NCBI GenBank assembly: GCA_016212685.1
Contig: JACREW010000123.1
Span: forward strand, 1 to 11,704
Source: Nitrospirota bacterium
Lineage (GTDB): Bacteria > Nitrospirota > Thermodesulfovibrionia > Thermodesulfovibrionales > Dissulfurispiraceae
Length of the DNA: 11,704 bases
Reading direction: 5' to 3'
Part shown: positions 5,132-11,198 of the stretch, in pieces
How the letters are laid out: each line of letters opens with the position of its first letter
How positions within the stretch are numbered: position 1 is the stretch's first letter
Program-made: the position numbers and the translations under genes
The notes under the pieces: generated by a model
The model's input: the letters and a program-made list of their open reading frames with translations, nothing else
Told to the model about the DNA's origin: nothing
Databases searched by the model: none

Positions 5132-7579
5132 TTACCTCCCCCCTAAAGCATTTATAAGGGTTCCGAGGAGTTCGTCGGCGATGCTTATCATCTTTGCGGC
5201 TGCCTCAAAGGATTTCTGGTATTTAATTAAATTTGCGGCTTCTTCATCCAGGCTCACGCCGGAAAACTCCTGCCTCTTCCTCTCCAACTCGTTTACGAGC
5301 GCATCGTAAAACTTCACGCTTGTCTTTGCCAAAGATGCCTCTATACCGACATCGGAAGCCATGCCCCGGTAAAAATCGGAAGGTGTTTTGCTGCTTATAA
5401 AAGTCTTGTTCGCAATGTCCGCTATTATCCGGGCGTTTATATTGTCGCCCGGCAAAACCGGGTATACCGCAGAGTCGCTGGAGTCTAAGCCGGCAGCGGC
5501 AATAACCGAATTGGAACTGAAACCGAATATGCCGTCGGCAGTGGTAGTGGAATGTGTCCAATCTAAAATAATATTGTTTGAATTTGCGGTCCCGCTATCG
5601 TCATCAGCGTTGGTAACGGTATAAGTTTTAGTAGTAGTATTGTAGGCTACAGTATAATCATACCCTCCGCCGGCGCTTTCCATCGCCTGCTCCAACACCT
5701 CTGCCAATTCCCTTCTTGTGTATAGGCCGTTAGCTATTGTAATGGTTACATAACTGCTTCCGTTGTCTTCGCTGAAGCGAATCGCATTGTTCGAACTGTC
5801 GATTATAACGGTTCCGGCCTTTACTTCAAGGTCACCCGTGTCAAAGCCGTTCTGGGGGATGATAGAATCGGCATTAAATCCGAAAATATCCTCTAAAGTA
5901 GTAGTCGTATCCGTCCAGTTCAATGTAATATTAGCCGCATCATTATTGATAATTTTAAATTTATTGGTTTGGGCGTCAAAAGTAACGGTCACATTAAAAT
6001 CTGCCCCGCCGCCGTCAATGTCTTTTAGATTTATCACCCTTTCAAGTTCTGCTGCAAGTCCAAACCTTGTATATGAACTCTCAGTAAGGGTTACGGTTGT
6101 CGTGCCTTTAGTAGGATGGGTAATGGAAAGCGTCTTGTTATTGGCATCGATAGTAAACTGCGTATCGTCATCGCCTGCCGCTGCGGCTACCTTTTGCGGA
6201 TCGGTAATTTTAACCGCCATCTCGAGCGCGGCATTGTTGTTAAATTTTATATCGAATTGCTCCGTACCGGCAGAAACCAAATCAGCCTGATCGCCGTTTA
6301 TCTGTATCCTTATGCCGGCGAATTCAAGCGTCCTATAATCGGGAGAAGCAACTGTATTACTTACCAGTATGACATTCGATGTATCTACCGTAGTCCATGT
6401 CGTTCCATCGGTAGATTCCTGAACGCGCCAGTAAATATCGGTAGCGCCCACCTCTTCTTTTTGATAACCGGTTCCTCCTGAAGTGTTATAGTCTATCCGG
6501 TATCTCTTTTCGAAATTAACAAGATTGAGATCCCTTATCTCCAGTGTCGAGACGCTTCCGCCGGATGACGGGGCCGAATCGGTTGAGAAGAATATATTGC
6601 TTACTTCCTTAAAAAACCGGTTGCCGGTCGAACCGTCGAGCCCGTATCCTGTCTCATGGTATGAGTTTATGGTTAGGCTCATATCCAGAGCAAAAGCGTT
6701 CAGCTTGTTCATAAAACCGGCAATCTTCGTATCCCTCAAATCGAGATTGGCTTTAAGTTCTCCGCCCGATACAAAATTGGTAATATCGGTAAGTGAAGAT
6801 TGCCCCAAATCCACCTTAAAACGCATAGCGTTGTCCGAATCTATCTCAACGCTCATCTCGTACGTTTTCCCGCCGTCTACAAGAGGGGTTCCACTCACAA
6901 GCACCGTATACCTGCCCATATTATCTTCAAAGGTAGTAACCTTAAGTATCTGGTTCAACCGCTCGACAAGACTGTCTCTCTGGTCTTTCAGGTCAAGGGC
7001 GCCGGGCGATGACGCGATCTTTTCGTTTAAATCCGAAATATGTGATGTGATTACATTTACCTCGTCTACGAGGGTCCGACTGCCTCTGAATATCCCCGTC
7101 CGTTCATCATTGAGAGACGTATACGCCCGACTTATTCTCGAAGAAAGATATTCGGCATTCTTAATAAGCGCTGTTCTCTGAGCATATCCCTCCGGGTTTT
7201 GCGCAAGTTCCTGCCAAGCATTAAAAAAGTCATTAATCGCAGTGCCTACACCGGTATCCGACGCCTCATTAAAGATATTCTCCAGCTTGACGGTTCCATC
7301 TCCATACGTCTCCCAATAAGAAAGATTCGAGTTTTCGGTTCTAAGCTGAAGGCTGGTAAAGGAATCATACATCCTTTTTATTTCGGAAATTCCAACGCCT
7401 CTGCCTGATGCGGTTGCGGTAGTAACAGCCGTTCCCCCGGACAGGTTTTGTAAAACAACGTCCTGCCTCGAAAATCCCGGCGTGGAGACATTAGCAACAT
7501 TATGCGCTGTTGCATCAAGAACCCTTCTGTTGGTGATTAAAGCGGTTTTTCCAATGTCGAATATGCCGAGGATGGACAT
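5132..7579 (-). CDS. flgK: Flagellar hook-associated protein 1 (HAP1), enlarged
   Basis: Proximal hook-filament junction protein. The N-terminus has the rod/hook-family motif (IGKTALITNRRVLDATAHN, then NVSTPGFSRQD; residues 9-40). The C-terminus has SLDEEAANLIKYQKSFEAAAKMISIADEL (776-804), which forms the D0 coiled coil. The length of 815 aa compares with about 550 in enterobacteria. The extra mass is a variable region that includes two related modules, about 474-582 and 590-702. Each has a YT(R)-x-LA helix, a TVxYxxxTxxxxxxN strand and an xLxWTxxTTTxxxIFGF ending, after which PGDNINARIIADI resumes the normal family sequence. The modules resemble those in FlgL. The ATG at 7579 has GGAGG at 7 bases, lying over the end of flgN; the gap from the flgN stop is two bases. 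Confidence 0.96.
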   Translation of the reverse strand: MSILGIFDIGKTALITNRRVLDATAHNVANVSTPGFSRQDVVLQNLSGGTAVTTATASGRGVGISEIKRMYDSFTSLQLRTENSNLSYWETYGDGTVKLENIFNEASDTGVGTAINDFFNAWQELAQNPEGYAQRTALIKNAEYLSSRISRAYTSLNDERTGIFRGSRTLVDEVNVITSHISDLNEKIASSPGALDLKDQRDSLVERLNQILKVTTFEDNMGRYTVLVSGTPLVDGGKTYEMSVEIDSDNAMRFKVDLGQSSLTDITNFVSGGELKANLDLRDTKIAGFMNKLNAFALDMSLTINSYHETGYGLDGSTGNRFFKEVSNIFFSTDSAPSSGGSVSTLEIRDLNLVNFEKRYRIDYNTSGGTGYQKEEVGATDIYWRVQESTDGTTWTTVDTSNVILVSNTVASPDYRTLEFAGIRIQINGDQADLVSAGTEQFDIKFNNNAALEMAVKITDPQKVAAAAGDDDTQFTIDANNKTLSITHPTKGTTTVTLTESSYTRFGLAAELERVINLKDIDGGGADFNVTVTFDAQTNKFKIINNDAANITLNWTDTTTTLEDIFGFNADSIIPQNGFDTGDLEVKAGTVIIDSSNNAIRFSEDNGSSYVTITIANGLYTRRELAEVLEQAMESAGGGYDYTVAYNTTTKTYTVTNADDDSGTANSNNIILDWTHSTTTADGIFGFSSNSVIAAAGLDSSDSAVYPVLPGDNINARIIADIANKTFISSKTPSDFYRGMASDVGIEASLAKTSVKFYDALVNELERKRQEFSGVSLDEEAANLIKYQKSFEAAAKMISIADELLGTLINALGGR

Positions 7580-7581
7580 TT

Positions 7582-8019
7582 TTATGCCTCCACCGATATT
7601 TTCTGGTGCGCGCCCACGTCGAATGTATTTAGAAAGTTATATGAAGTTTTTATATAATACAGGGATTTTTCTATTAATACGCTGTTAAACCTATTGAGTT
7701 CAGATATACTGTGGATTATTGCCGTAAACTTGGATGCTATGGAGGATAATCTCTCCCTAAAACCATGTGCCGCAATATCGGCAACCTCGGATATGGTTTT
7801 ATTTTCAAAACCGAGGGCATCGAGAATCCTTTCCCGAGCCTCATCGCACAGCTTTATCTCAACGGTTATCGCTTCCTTGTCTTTCAGCAGCGCCTCAAGA
7901 GCCGCAGGATCAAGGCTTACTATTACATCCTTCTCCCTTTGCAGGAGTTCGACCAATTGCGTGCATAAGAAAAACTCTTTTTCCAGCACATTGATAAGGT
8001 CCTCATATAAGTGAGTCAA
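7582..8019 (-). CDS. flgN: Flagellar export chaperone FlgN family
   Basis: FlgN binds the C-termini of FlgK and FlgL in the cytoplasm and delivers them to the export gate. This 145-aa protein is predicted to be mainly alpha-helical with heptad-like Leu/Glu spacing (about residues 5-70 and 90-130), a typical FlgN architecture with low primary conservation. Position between flgM and flgK is the strongest support. The start is TTG at 8019-8017, chosen because GAGGAGG sits six bases upstream (8026-8032) and no ATG is near. The gene overlaps the 3' end of flgM by 17 bases in another frame, so the two are probably translationally coupled and the non-ATG start may limit output. Confidence 0.88.
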   Translation of the reverse strand: MTHLYEDLINVLEKEFFLCTQLVELLQREKDVIVSLDPAALEALLKDKEAITVEIKLCDEARERILDALGFENKTISEVADIAAHGFRERLSSIASKFTAIIHSISELNRFNSVLIEKSLYYIKTSYNFLNTFDVGAHQKISVEA

Positions 8020-8296
8020 TTATAGCCTCCTCTAACAGTTTCCCGGCCACCGCCGAGCCTTTCACTTCATACGTACCGGCATTAATGGCATTTTTAATCT
8101 CTTCCACCCGGTCAGCTCTTATTTCAGGTAGTTTGCTTACCTCCAGTTGAAGCCTTCCAATCTCCTTTGCCCTTTCAGAGACCGTTACCTGGTCCTTGGA
8201 TGCAACCTCTTCGGCTTTTTCAACGGTTGCCTTTTCCTTTGCCTTATCAGTTTTTTGTACGTTCCCTACAACTTCGACCCTGTCTGTAATTCTCAT
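8003..8296 (-). CDS. flgM: Anti-sigma-28 factor FlgM
   Basis: Holds FliA (sigma-28) inactive until the hook is complete, then is exported so late genes switch on. The 97 aa match the usual size: a variable, charged, probably disordered N-terminus (residues 1-40, rich in Lys/Glu/Ala) and the conserved C-terminal sigma-binding part, VTVSERAKEIGRLQ near 38-51, then VEEIKNAINAGTYEVKG near 64-80 and a final helix. The ATG has AAGGAGG 8 bases upstream. It is the first gene after the sigma-28 promoter at 8337-8363, so FlgM would be made under control of the factor it inhibits (negative feedback), as in other bacteria. Confidence 0.95.
   Translation of the reverse strand: MRITDRVEVVGNVQKTDKAKEKATVEKAEEVASKDQVTVSERAKEIGRLQLEVSKLPEIRADRVEEIKNAINAGTYEVKGSAVAGKLLEEAIIDSLI
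8026..8032 (-). promoter_or_regulatory. Ribosome-binding site fixing the flgN TTG start
   Basis: GAGGAGG on the minus strand, six bases before the TTG at 8019-8017, inside the flgM coding sequence. It is the only strong site that explains initiation of flgN. Confidence 0.8.
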
Positions 8297-8336
8297 TTGC
8301 CTGTCCTCCTTATACGTTAATATGCACTACTATATT

Positions 8337-8363
8337 ATATCGGAGGATGCAGCCAAAAATTAA
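8337..8363 (-). promoter_or_regulatory. Sigma-28 (FliA) promoter for flgM-flgN-flgK-flgL-csrA-fliW
   Basis: On the minus strand TTAATTTT (8356-8363), exactly 11 bases, then TCCGATAT (8337-8344). The enterobacterial consensus is TAAAGTTT-N11-GCCGATAA and the Bacillus -10 is GCCGATAT. The match is 6 of 8 in the -35, and in the -10 7 of 8 against Bacillus or 6 of 8 against the enterobacterial form. The -35 overlaps the flgJ stop codon; transcription should begin near 8330, about 35 bases before flgM. Confidence 0.8.
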
Positions 8364-9103
8364 CCTATAAACCGGACCGGATCGACAGTCGCCCCGTCTT
8401 TCCGAACCTCGAAATGCAGATGCGGTCCGGTGGCTCTGCCGGTCGAACCTGACAGGGCGATGGTTTTCCCCTTGTCTACAATATCACCTGCCTTTACAAG
8501 ATTTAAGGAGTTATGGGCATAAAGGCTTGTCAAGCCGTTCTCATGCTCCATTATTATGCAATTACCGTACCCGGACGAATATCCGCTGAAGACAACCTTT
8601 CCGGATTCGGCTGATGTGACAGAAGTCCCTTCCGGGACAGCGATATCTATCCCATTGTGATGTCGAAGTTTTCCGTCAATTGGGTCGTGTCTTAAGCCGT
8701 ACTGCGAACTCATCTTCCCTTTGACTGGAAAACTCAATTTAAGTTCGGAGTTCGGAGTTACCCCCCCATTTCCCCCCTTAGTAAGGAGGGGAAATGGGGG
8801 GGTAATTGGCTCGTTACTACCGGAGAATGGAGTTCTCAAAAAGAATTCGCCTATGCCCATTCCTCTATTATCTGCTATATCTTTAGCTATTTCGGCTGTT
8901 ATATAAGGCATATATGCGGAAATAACCCTGTCTTTGCCGAATGATGTCTGCTCCATCATAACCTTCAGGAATTCGTTCAAAAAAACATTTTCCACCTGTT
9001 TTGCAATGACTTTAGGGTCGGAGGCGTCGTGCGTTGAGGGACGAGCATTCTGCGCCAAAAGCTGAGGGTCAAGCGTTTGTAATTTTGGAATCATGTCTAT
9101 CAT
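8360..9103 (-). CDS. flgJ: FlgJ-type rod scaffolding protein fused to M23 (LytM) peptidase domain
   Basis: FlgJ caps the growing rod and opens peptidoglycan for it. Residues about 28-92 are the rod-binding domain (IAKQVENVFLNEFLKVMMEQ, then MGIGEFF). Residues about 124-247 are a zinc peptidase of family M23, with H149-x3-D153 (HNGID) and H228-x-H230 (HLHFEV), the metal and catalytic residues, all intact. In Salmonella and E. coli FlgJ this place is taken by a glucosaminidase, so here a peptide-cutting enzyme probably replaces a glycan-cutting one. There is no signal peptide, as expected for export through the rod. The linker (about 100-121) is encoded by a G/C palindrome and a heptamer array. 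The ATG at 9103 follows AAGGAG closely; M4 is a possible alternative start. Confidence 0.93.
   Translation of the reverse strand: MIDMIPKLQTLDPQLLAQNARPSTHDASDPKVIAKQVENVFLNEFLKVMMEQTSFGKDRVISAYMPYITAEIAKDIADNRGMGIGEFFLRTPFSGSNEPITPPFPLLTKGGNGGVTPNSELKLSFPVKGKMSSQYGLRHDPIDGKLRHHNGIDIAVPEGTSVTSAESGKVVFSGYSSGYGNCIIMEHENGLTSLYAHNSLNLVKAGDIVDKGKTIALSGSTGRATGPHLHFEVRKDGATVDPVRFIG
8742..8762. repeat. Short heptamer array in flgJ linker (unit AGTTCGG)
   Basis: Two exact AGTTCGG units and a third, AGTTACC, running into the palindrome at 8758-8805. Part of the coding sequence for the FlgJ interdomain linker. Confidence 0.65.
8758..8805. repeat. G/C-rich palindromic repeat inserted in frame in flgJ
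   Basis: TTACCCCCCCATTTCCCC (8758-8775) and GGGGAAATGGGGGGGTAA (8788-8805) are perfect 18-bp inverted repeats. The centre CCTTA-G-TAAGG extends the stem with one bulged base. It encodes FlgJ residues about 100-116, TPPFPLLTKGGNGGVT, nearly the same peptide as the pyrK copy. It lies in the linker between the rod-binding and peptidase domains. Confidence 0.87.
9024..9058. repeat. Degenerate heptamer array in flgJ 5' coding region
   Basis: Units GCGTCGT, GCGTTGA, GGGACGA, GCATTCT and GCGCCAA on the plus strand keep a 7-base step but are diverged. Roughly inverted relative to the array at 9131-9165. It encodes FlgJ residues about 16-27. Confidence 0.5.
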
Positions 9104-9130
9104 AATCTCCTTTCAATATCTTCTTCTATT

Positions 9131-9165
9131 ACGCTCATCGCTCCACGCATAACGCTTGACGCTAC
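9131..9165. repeat. Heptamer array in flgI-flgJ junction (unit ACGCTCA-like)
   Basis: Five units: ACGCTCA, TCGCTCC, ACGCATA, ACGCTTG, ACGCTAC. Covers the flgI stop codon and much of the spacer to flgJ. Same ACGCTYR-type unit as the pyrK arrays. Confidence 0.75.
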
Positions 9166-10316
9166 ATTATCACCAATTCCGCTTTTAAACTGCCTGCGGT
9201 CTTAATCGCCTGCAATATCGCAACCATATCTTTGGGTGTAACTCCCAGGGCATTCAAGGCTTTCACCAGTTGACCTATAGTCGCCCCCTTAACTTCGGTA
9301 AGGGTTGCCCTTTTCTCTTCAGCTTTAACCTCTTTTTGGGGTACTACAACAGTTTCAGCCCTTGCGGGCGCGAGAGGCAAAGGCTGTGAAACCTGATATT
9401 CCGTCTTTACCTCAACCGTCAGTCCGCCGTGCGCAAGGGCTATCGGAGAGATAACTACGTTTTCTCCTACCACAATCGTACCGGTTCTTTCATTTACAAC
9501 AACTCTCGCCGGCATATCTACATCCACGTTTATAAGCTCGATTACCGACATAAGTTCGACTACCCTGTTAGCAAAAGAATCCGGCACCGCTACCGAAACC
9601 GACGATGGGCCTTCAGCTTGCGCAAAAGCCCCGCCGAGCCTGCCGTTTATCTTTTCGGCTACCCTTTTAGCTGTAGTAATATCCTGCGCCGTCAATAAAA
9701 CATCCAGCCTGTTCTTACTGTTCAACTGGACTGGAACCTCCCTTTCCACGATGGCGCCATTAGGAATTGTGCCGACATTGGGATGATTTTTGATCGCCTG
9801 AGCTCCGGCGCCACCGGCAACAAAACCTCCGATAGACACAGATCCCTGAGCCACCGCATATGTATTATTGTCAGGCCCCACCAGAGGAGTCATTAACAAT
9901 GTGCCTCCCTGAAGGCTCTTCGCATCTCCTATGGATGATACCTGCACATCGACCTTTGAACCCGGTCTCACCATTGTGGAAAGCTTAGCGGTAACTATAA
10001 CGGCGGCTATATTCTTTGTCTTTCCTTTTACATCGGCAGGATTAATACTGACACCCATTCTGGTAAGCATATTGGCAAAGGGCTGAAATATATATGTCCC
10101 GTCCTTATCGCCGGTTCCGTTAAGTCCTACTACTATGCCGTATCCTATAAGCTCGTTTTCTCTTACGCCTGAGAATGTAGCGATATCCTTTATTCTCTCG
10201 GCAAACGAAAAAGTGGGAAGTGAGAGGTGGGAAATAAGAAGTAATAAGAAACAAATAAAGACAAACTTAGCGCTTTTCTTTTTAAAAGCATCTTTTTTAA
10301 ATTTATTTTTTATCAT
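9162..10316 (-). CDS. flgI: Flagellar P-ring protein FlgI
   Basis: Forms the periplasmic P-ring bushing around the rod. The 384 aa match the family length. Signatures seen: ERIKDIATFSGVRENELIGYGIVVGLNGTGD (40-70), NMLTRMGVSI, KNIAAVIVTAKL, DVQVSSIGDAKSLQGGTLL, and VVVNERTGTIVVGENV near 270-286. A Sec signal peptide is present: basic n-region to residue 18, hydrophobic core about 19-33, likely cleavage after A39 (FSFA|ER). Part of that core (residues 24-36) is encoded by a 7-base tandem array, and a second, inverted array lies just upstream of the ATG. The upstream array supplies the purine-rich AGGAAGGGGG that looks like the ribosome-binding site. The flgH stop lies 39 bases upstream. Confidence 0.97.
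   Translation of the reverse strand: MIKNKFKKDAFKKKSAKFVFICFLLLLISHLSLPTFSFAERIKDIATFSGVRENELIGYGIVVGLNGTGDKDGTYIFQPFANMLTRMGVSINPADVKGKTKNIAAVIVTAKLSTMVRPGSKVDVQVSSIGDAKSLQGGTLLMTPLVGPDNNTYAVAQGSVSIGGFVAGGAGAQAIKNHPNVGTIPNGAIVEREVPVQLNSKNRLDVLLTAQDITTAKRVAEKINGRLGGAFAQAEGPSSVSVAVPDSFANRVVELMSVIELINVDVDMPARVVVNERTGTIVVGENVVISPIALAHGGLTVEVKTEYQVSQPLPLAPARAETVVVPQKEVKAEEKRATLTEVKGATIGQLVKALNALGVTPKDMVAILQAIKTAGSLKAELVIM
10211..10245. repeat. Heptamer array encoding the FlgI signal-peptide core (unit AAGTGGG-like)
   Basis: Units AAGTGGG, AAGTGAG, AGGTGGG, AAATAAG and AAGTAAT on the plus strand. Bases 10211-10225 are an exact reverse complement of 10339-10353, upstream of the flgI ATG. Confidence 0.8.
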
Positions 10317-10321
10317 TTTTA

Positions 10322-10356
10322 ACTTCCCCCTTCCTACTTCTCACTTCCCACTTAAC
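10322..10356. repeat. Heptamer array in flgH-flgI spacer (unit ACTTCCC)
   Basis: Five exact 7-base steps: ACTTCCC, CCTTCCT, ACTTCTC, ACTTCCC, ACTTAAC. It runs from the flgH stop codon to five bases before the flgI ATG and contains the apparent flgI Shine-Dalgarno. Confidence 0.85.
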
Positions 10357-11198
10357 TAAAACGGCCATACTTTATCTAAAAATCTTACAAGCCATCCCGT
10401 CGACTGCTTGTCGTCCAGCACTCCGTCTCCTACAAGGTATATCTGGGCGTCCGCCACATACTGGGACAAAACCGTATTGGTCGGCGATATATTATCGGGC
10501 CTTATAAGACCTCTAAACACGAGTATCTCTTTTTCATTGTTGACCAGTATCTCTTTCCTCGACTCTATAACGAGATTGGAATTCGGCAAGACTTCGACAA
10601 TCTTAGCGGTAATTGTTGCGGTCAACGTGCCTTCCCTCGTAGTATCACCTTTTCCTTTAAAATCAGAGCTTCCAGTTCCCTTGGCTGAAGGAGAAAATAC
10701 ATTTGTGCCTTTATAAAAGCCGTTCGCCATAGGTAGCTTCTGAAGACCGAAGTCGGTATCCATTCCGAAAAACTTCGTCATATCATAATCTCCCGACGAA
10801 TCTCTGGCGGCAGTTGTAGTCGCCTTCTTGGATGCCGCCGACCTCTCGCTGATCAATACGGTTACAAGATCGTTTACCCTCTTTGCCTTCCGGTCTTCAA
10901 AAAGCGAAGCGCTGTTATGCCACAGCGACCCCTCTGTGGAATAAACGTCCTTTCCCTTTGTCTCGATATATCTGGGGGGCATGGGAGCTTCTTTTATATC
11001 ACGCGCCTCCTGCAGGCCGGAAGCGCAACCAATAAAAACAGTGGCCAGTGACCAGTAACCAGTGACCAGTATTAACCTTTTTAATAGGGACCCTTTGAAC
11101 TTTGATCCCTGAATCTCTGCTCTCGGACTTCTAATTTCTGATTCCAGACCTCTTCTTTTCTGACCACTGACCACTGACGACTGACCACTGTCTTTCAT
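10356..11198 (-). CDS. flgH: Flagellar L-ring lipoprotein FlgH
   Basis: Forms the outer-membrane L-ring of the basal body. Family signatures: GSLWHNSASLFEDRKAKRVNDLVTVLISE about residues 83-111, then TLTATITAKIVEVLPNSNLVIE, and the C-terminus DKQSTGWLVRFLDKVWPF. I chose the ATG at 11198, giving 280 aa: GAGGG lies 7 bases upstream and the start overlaps the flgA stop (ATGA). An in-frame ATG at 11264 would overlap flgA by 70 bases. The lipobox is FIGC with C58 as lipidated residue; Phe at -3 is less usual. The n-region of about 41 residues is far longer than a normal lipoprotein signal, because residues 2-54 are encoded largely by three kinds of heptamer array. Confidence 0.95.
   Translation of the reverse strand: MKDSGQSSVVSGQKRRGLESEIRSPRAEIQGSKFKGSLLKRLILVTGYWSLATVFIGCASGLQEARDIKEAPMPPRYIETKGKDVYSTEGSLWHNSASLFEDRKAKRVNDLVTVLISERSAASKKATTTAARDSSGDYDMTKFFGMDTDFGLQKLPMANGFYKGTNVFSPSAKGTGSSDFKGKGDTTREGTLTATITAKIVEVLPNSNLVIESRKEILVNNEKEILVFRGLIRPDNISPTNTVLSQYVADAQIYLVGDGVLDDKQSTGWLVRFLDKVWPF
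11041..11070. repeat. Heptamer array encoding the FlgH signal-peptide core (unit GTGACCA)
   Basis: Units GTGGCCA, GTGACCA, GTAACCA and GTGACCA plus GT. On the minus strand it is read through all three frames of the heptamer, encoding LVTGYWSLAT-like residues 43-53 of FlgH just before the lipobox. Confidence 0.88.
11094..11160. repeat. Degenerate 7-base-period tract in flgH 5' coding region
   Basis: Successive units TTGAACT, TTGATCC, CTGAATC, TCTGCTC, TCGGACT, TCTAATT, TCTGATT, CCAGACC keep a 7-base step with drifting sequence. Encodes about FlgH residues 13-35. Confidence 0.55.
11161..11191. repeat. Heptamer array at FlgH extreme N-terminus (unit TGACCAC)
   Basis: TGACCAC, TGACCAC, TGACGAC, TGACCAC plus TGT. 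It begins seven bases inside the flgH start codon and encodes the SGQSSVVSGQ-like N-terminal residues. Confidence 0.88.

Noticed and set aside
5763..6290. 175-codon plus-strand open frame opposite flgK
   Set aside because: Antisense to a well-supported gene with family-wide motifs; low-complexity Val/Ser composition typical of a shadow frame.
11041..11191. Repeats as a CRISPR array
   Set aside because: The repeats are 7 bases long and contiguous, with no unique spacers of 25-40 bases and no cas genes.
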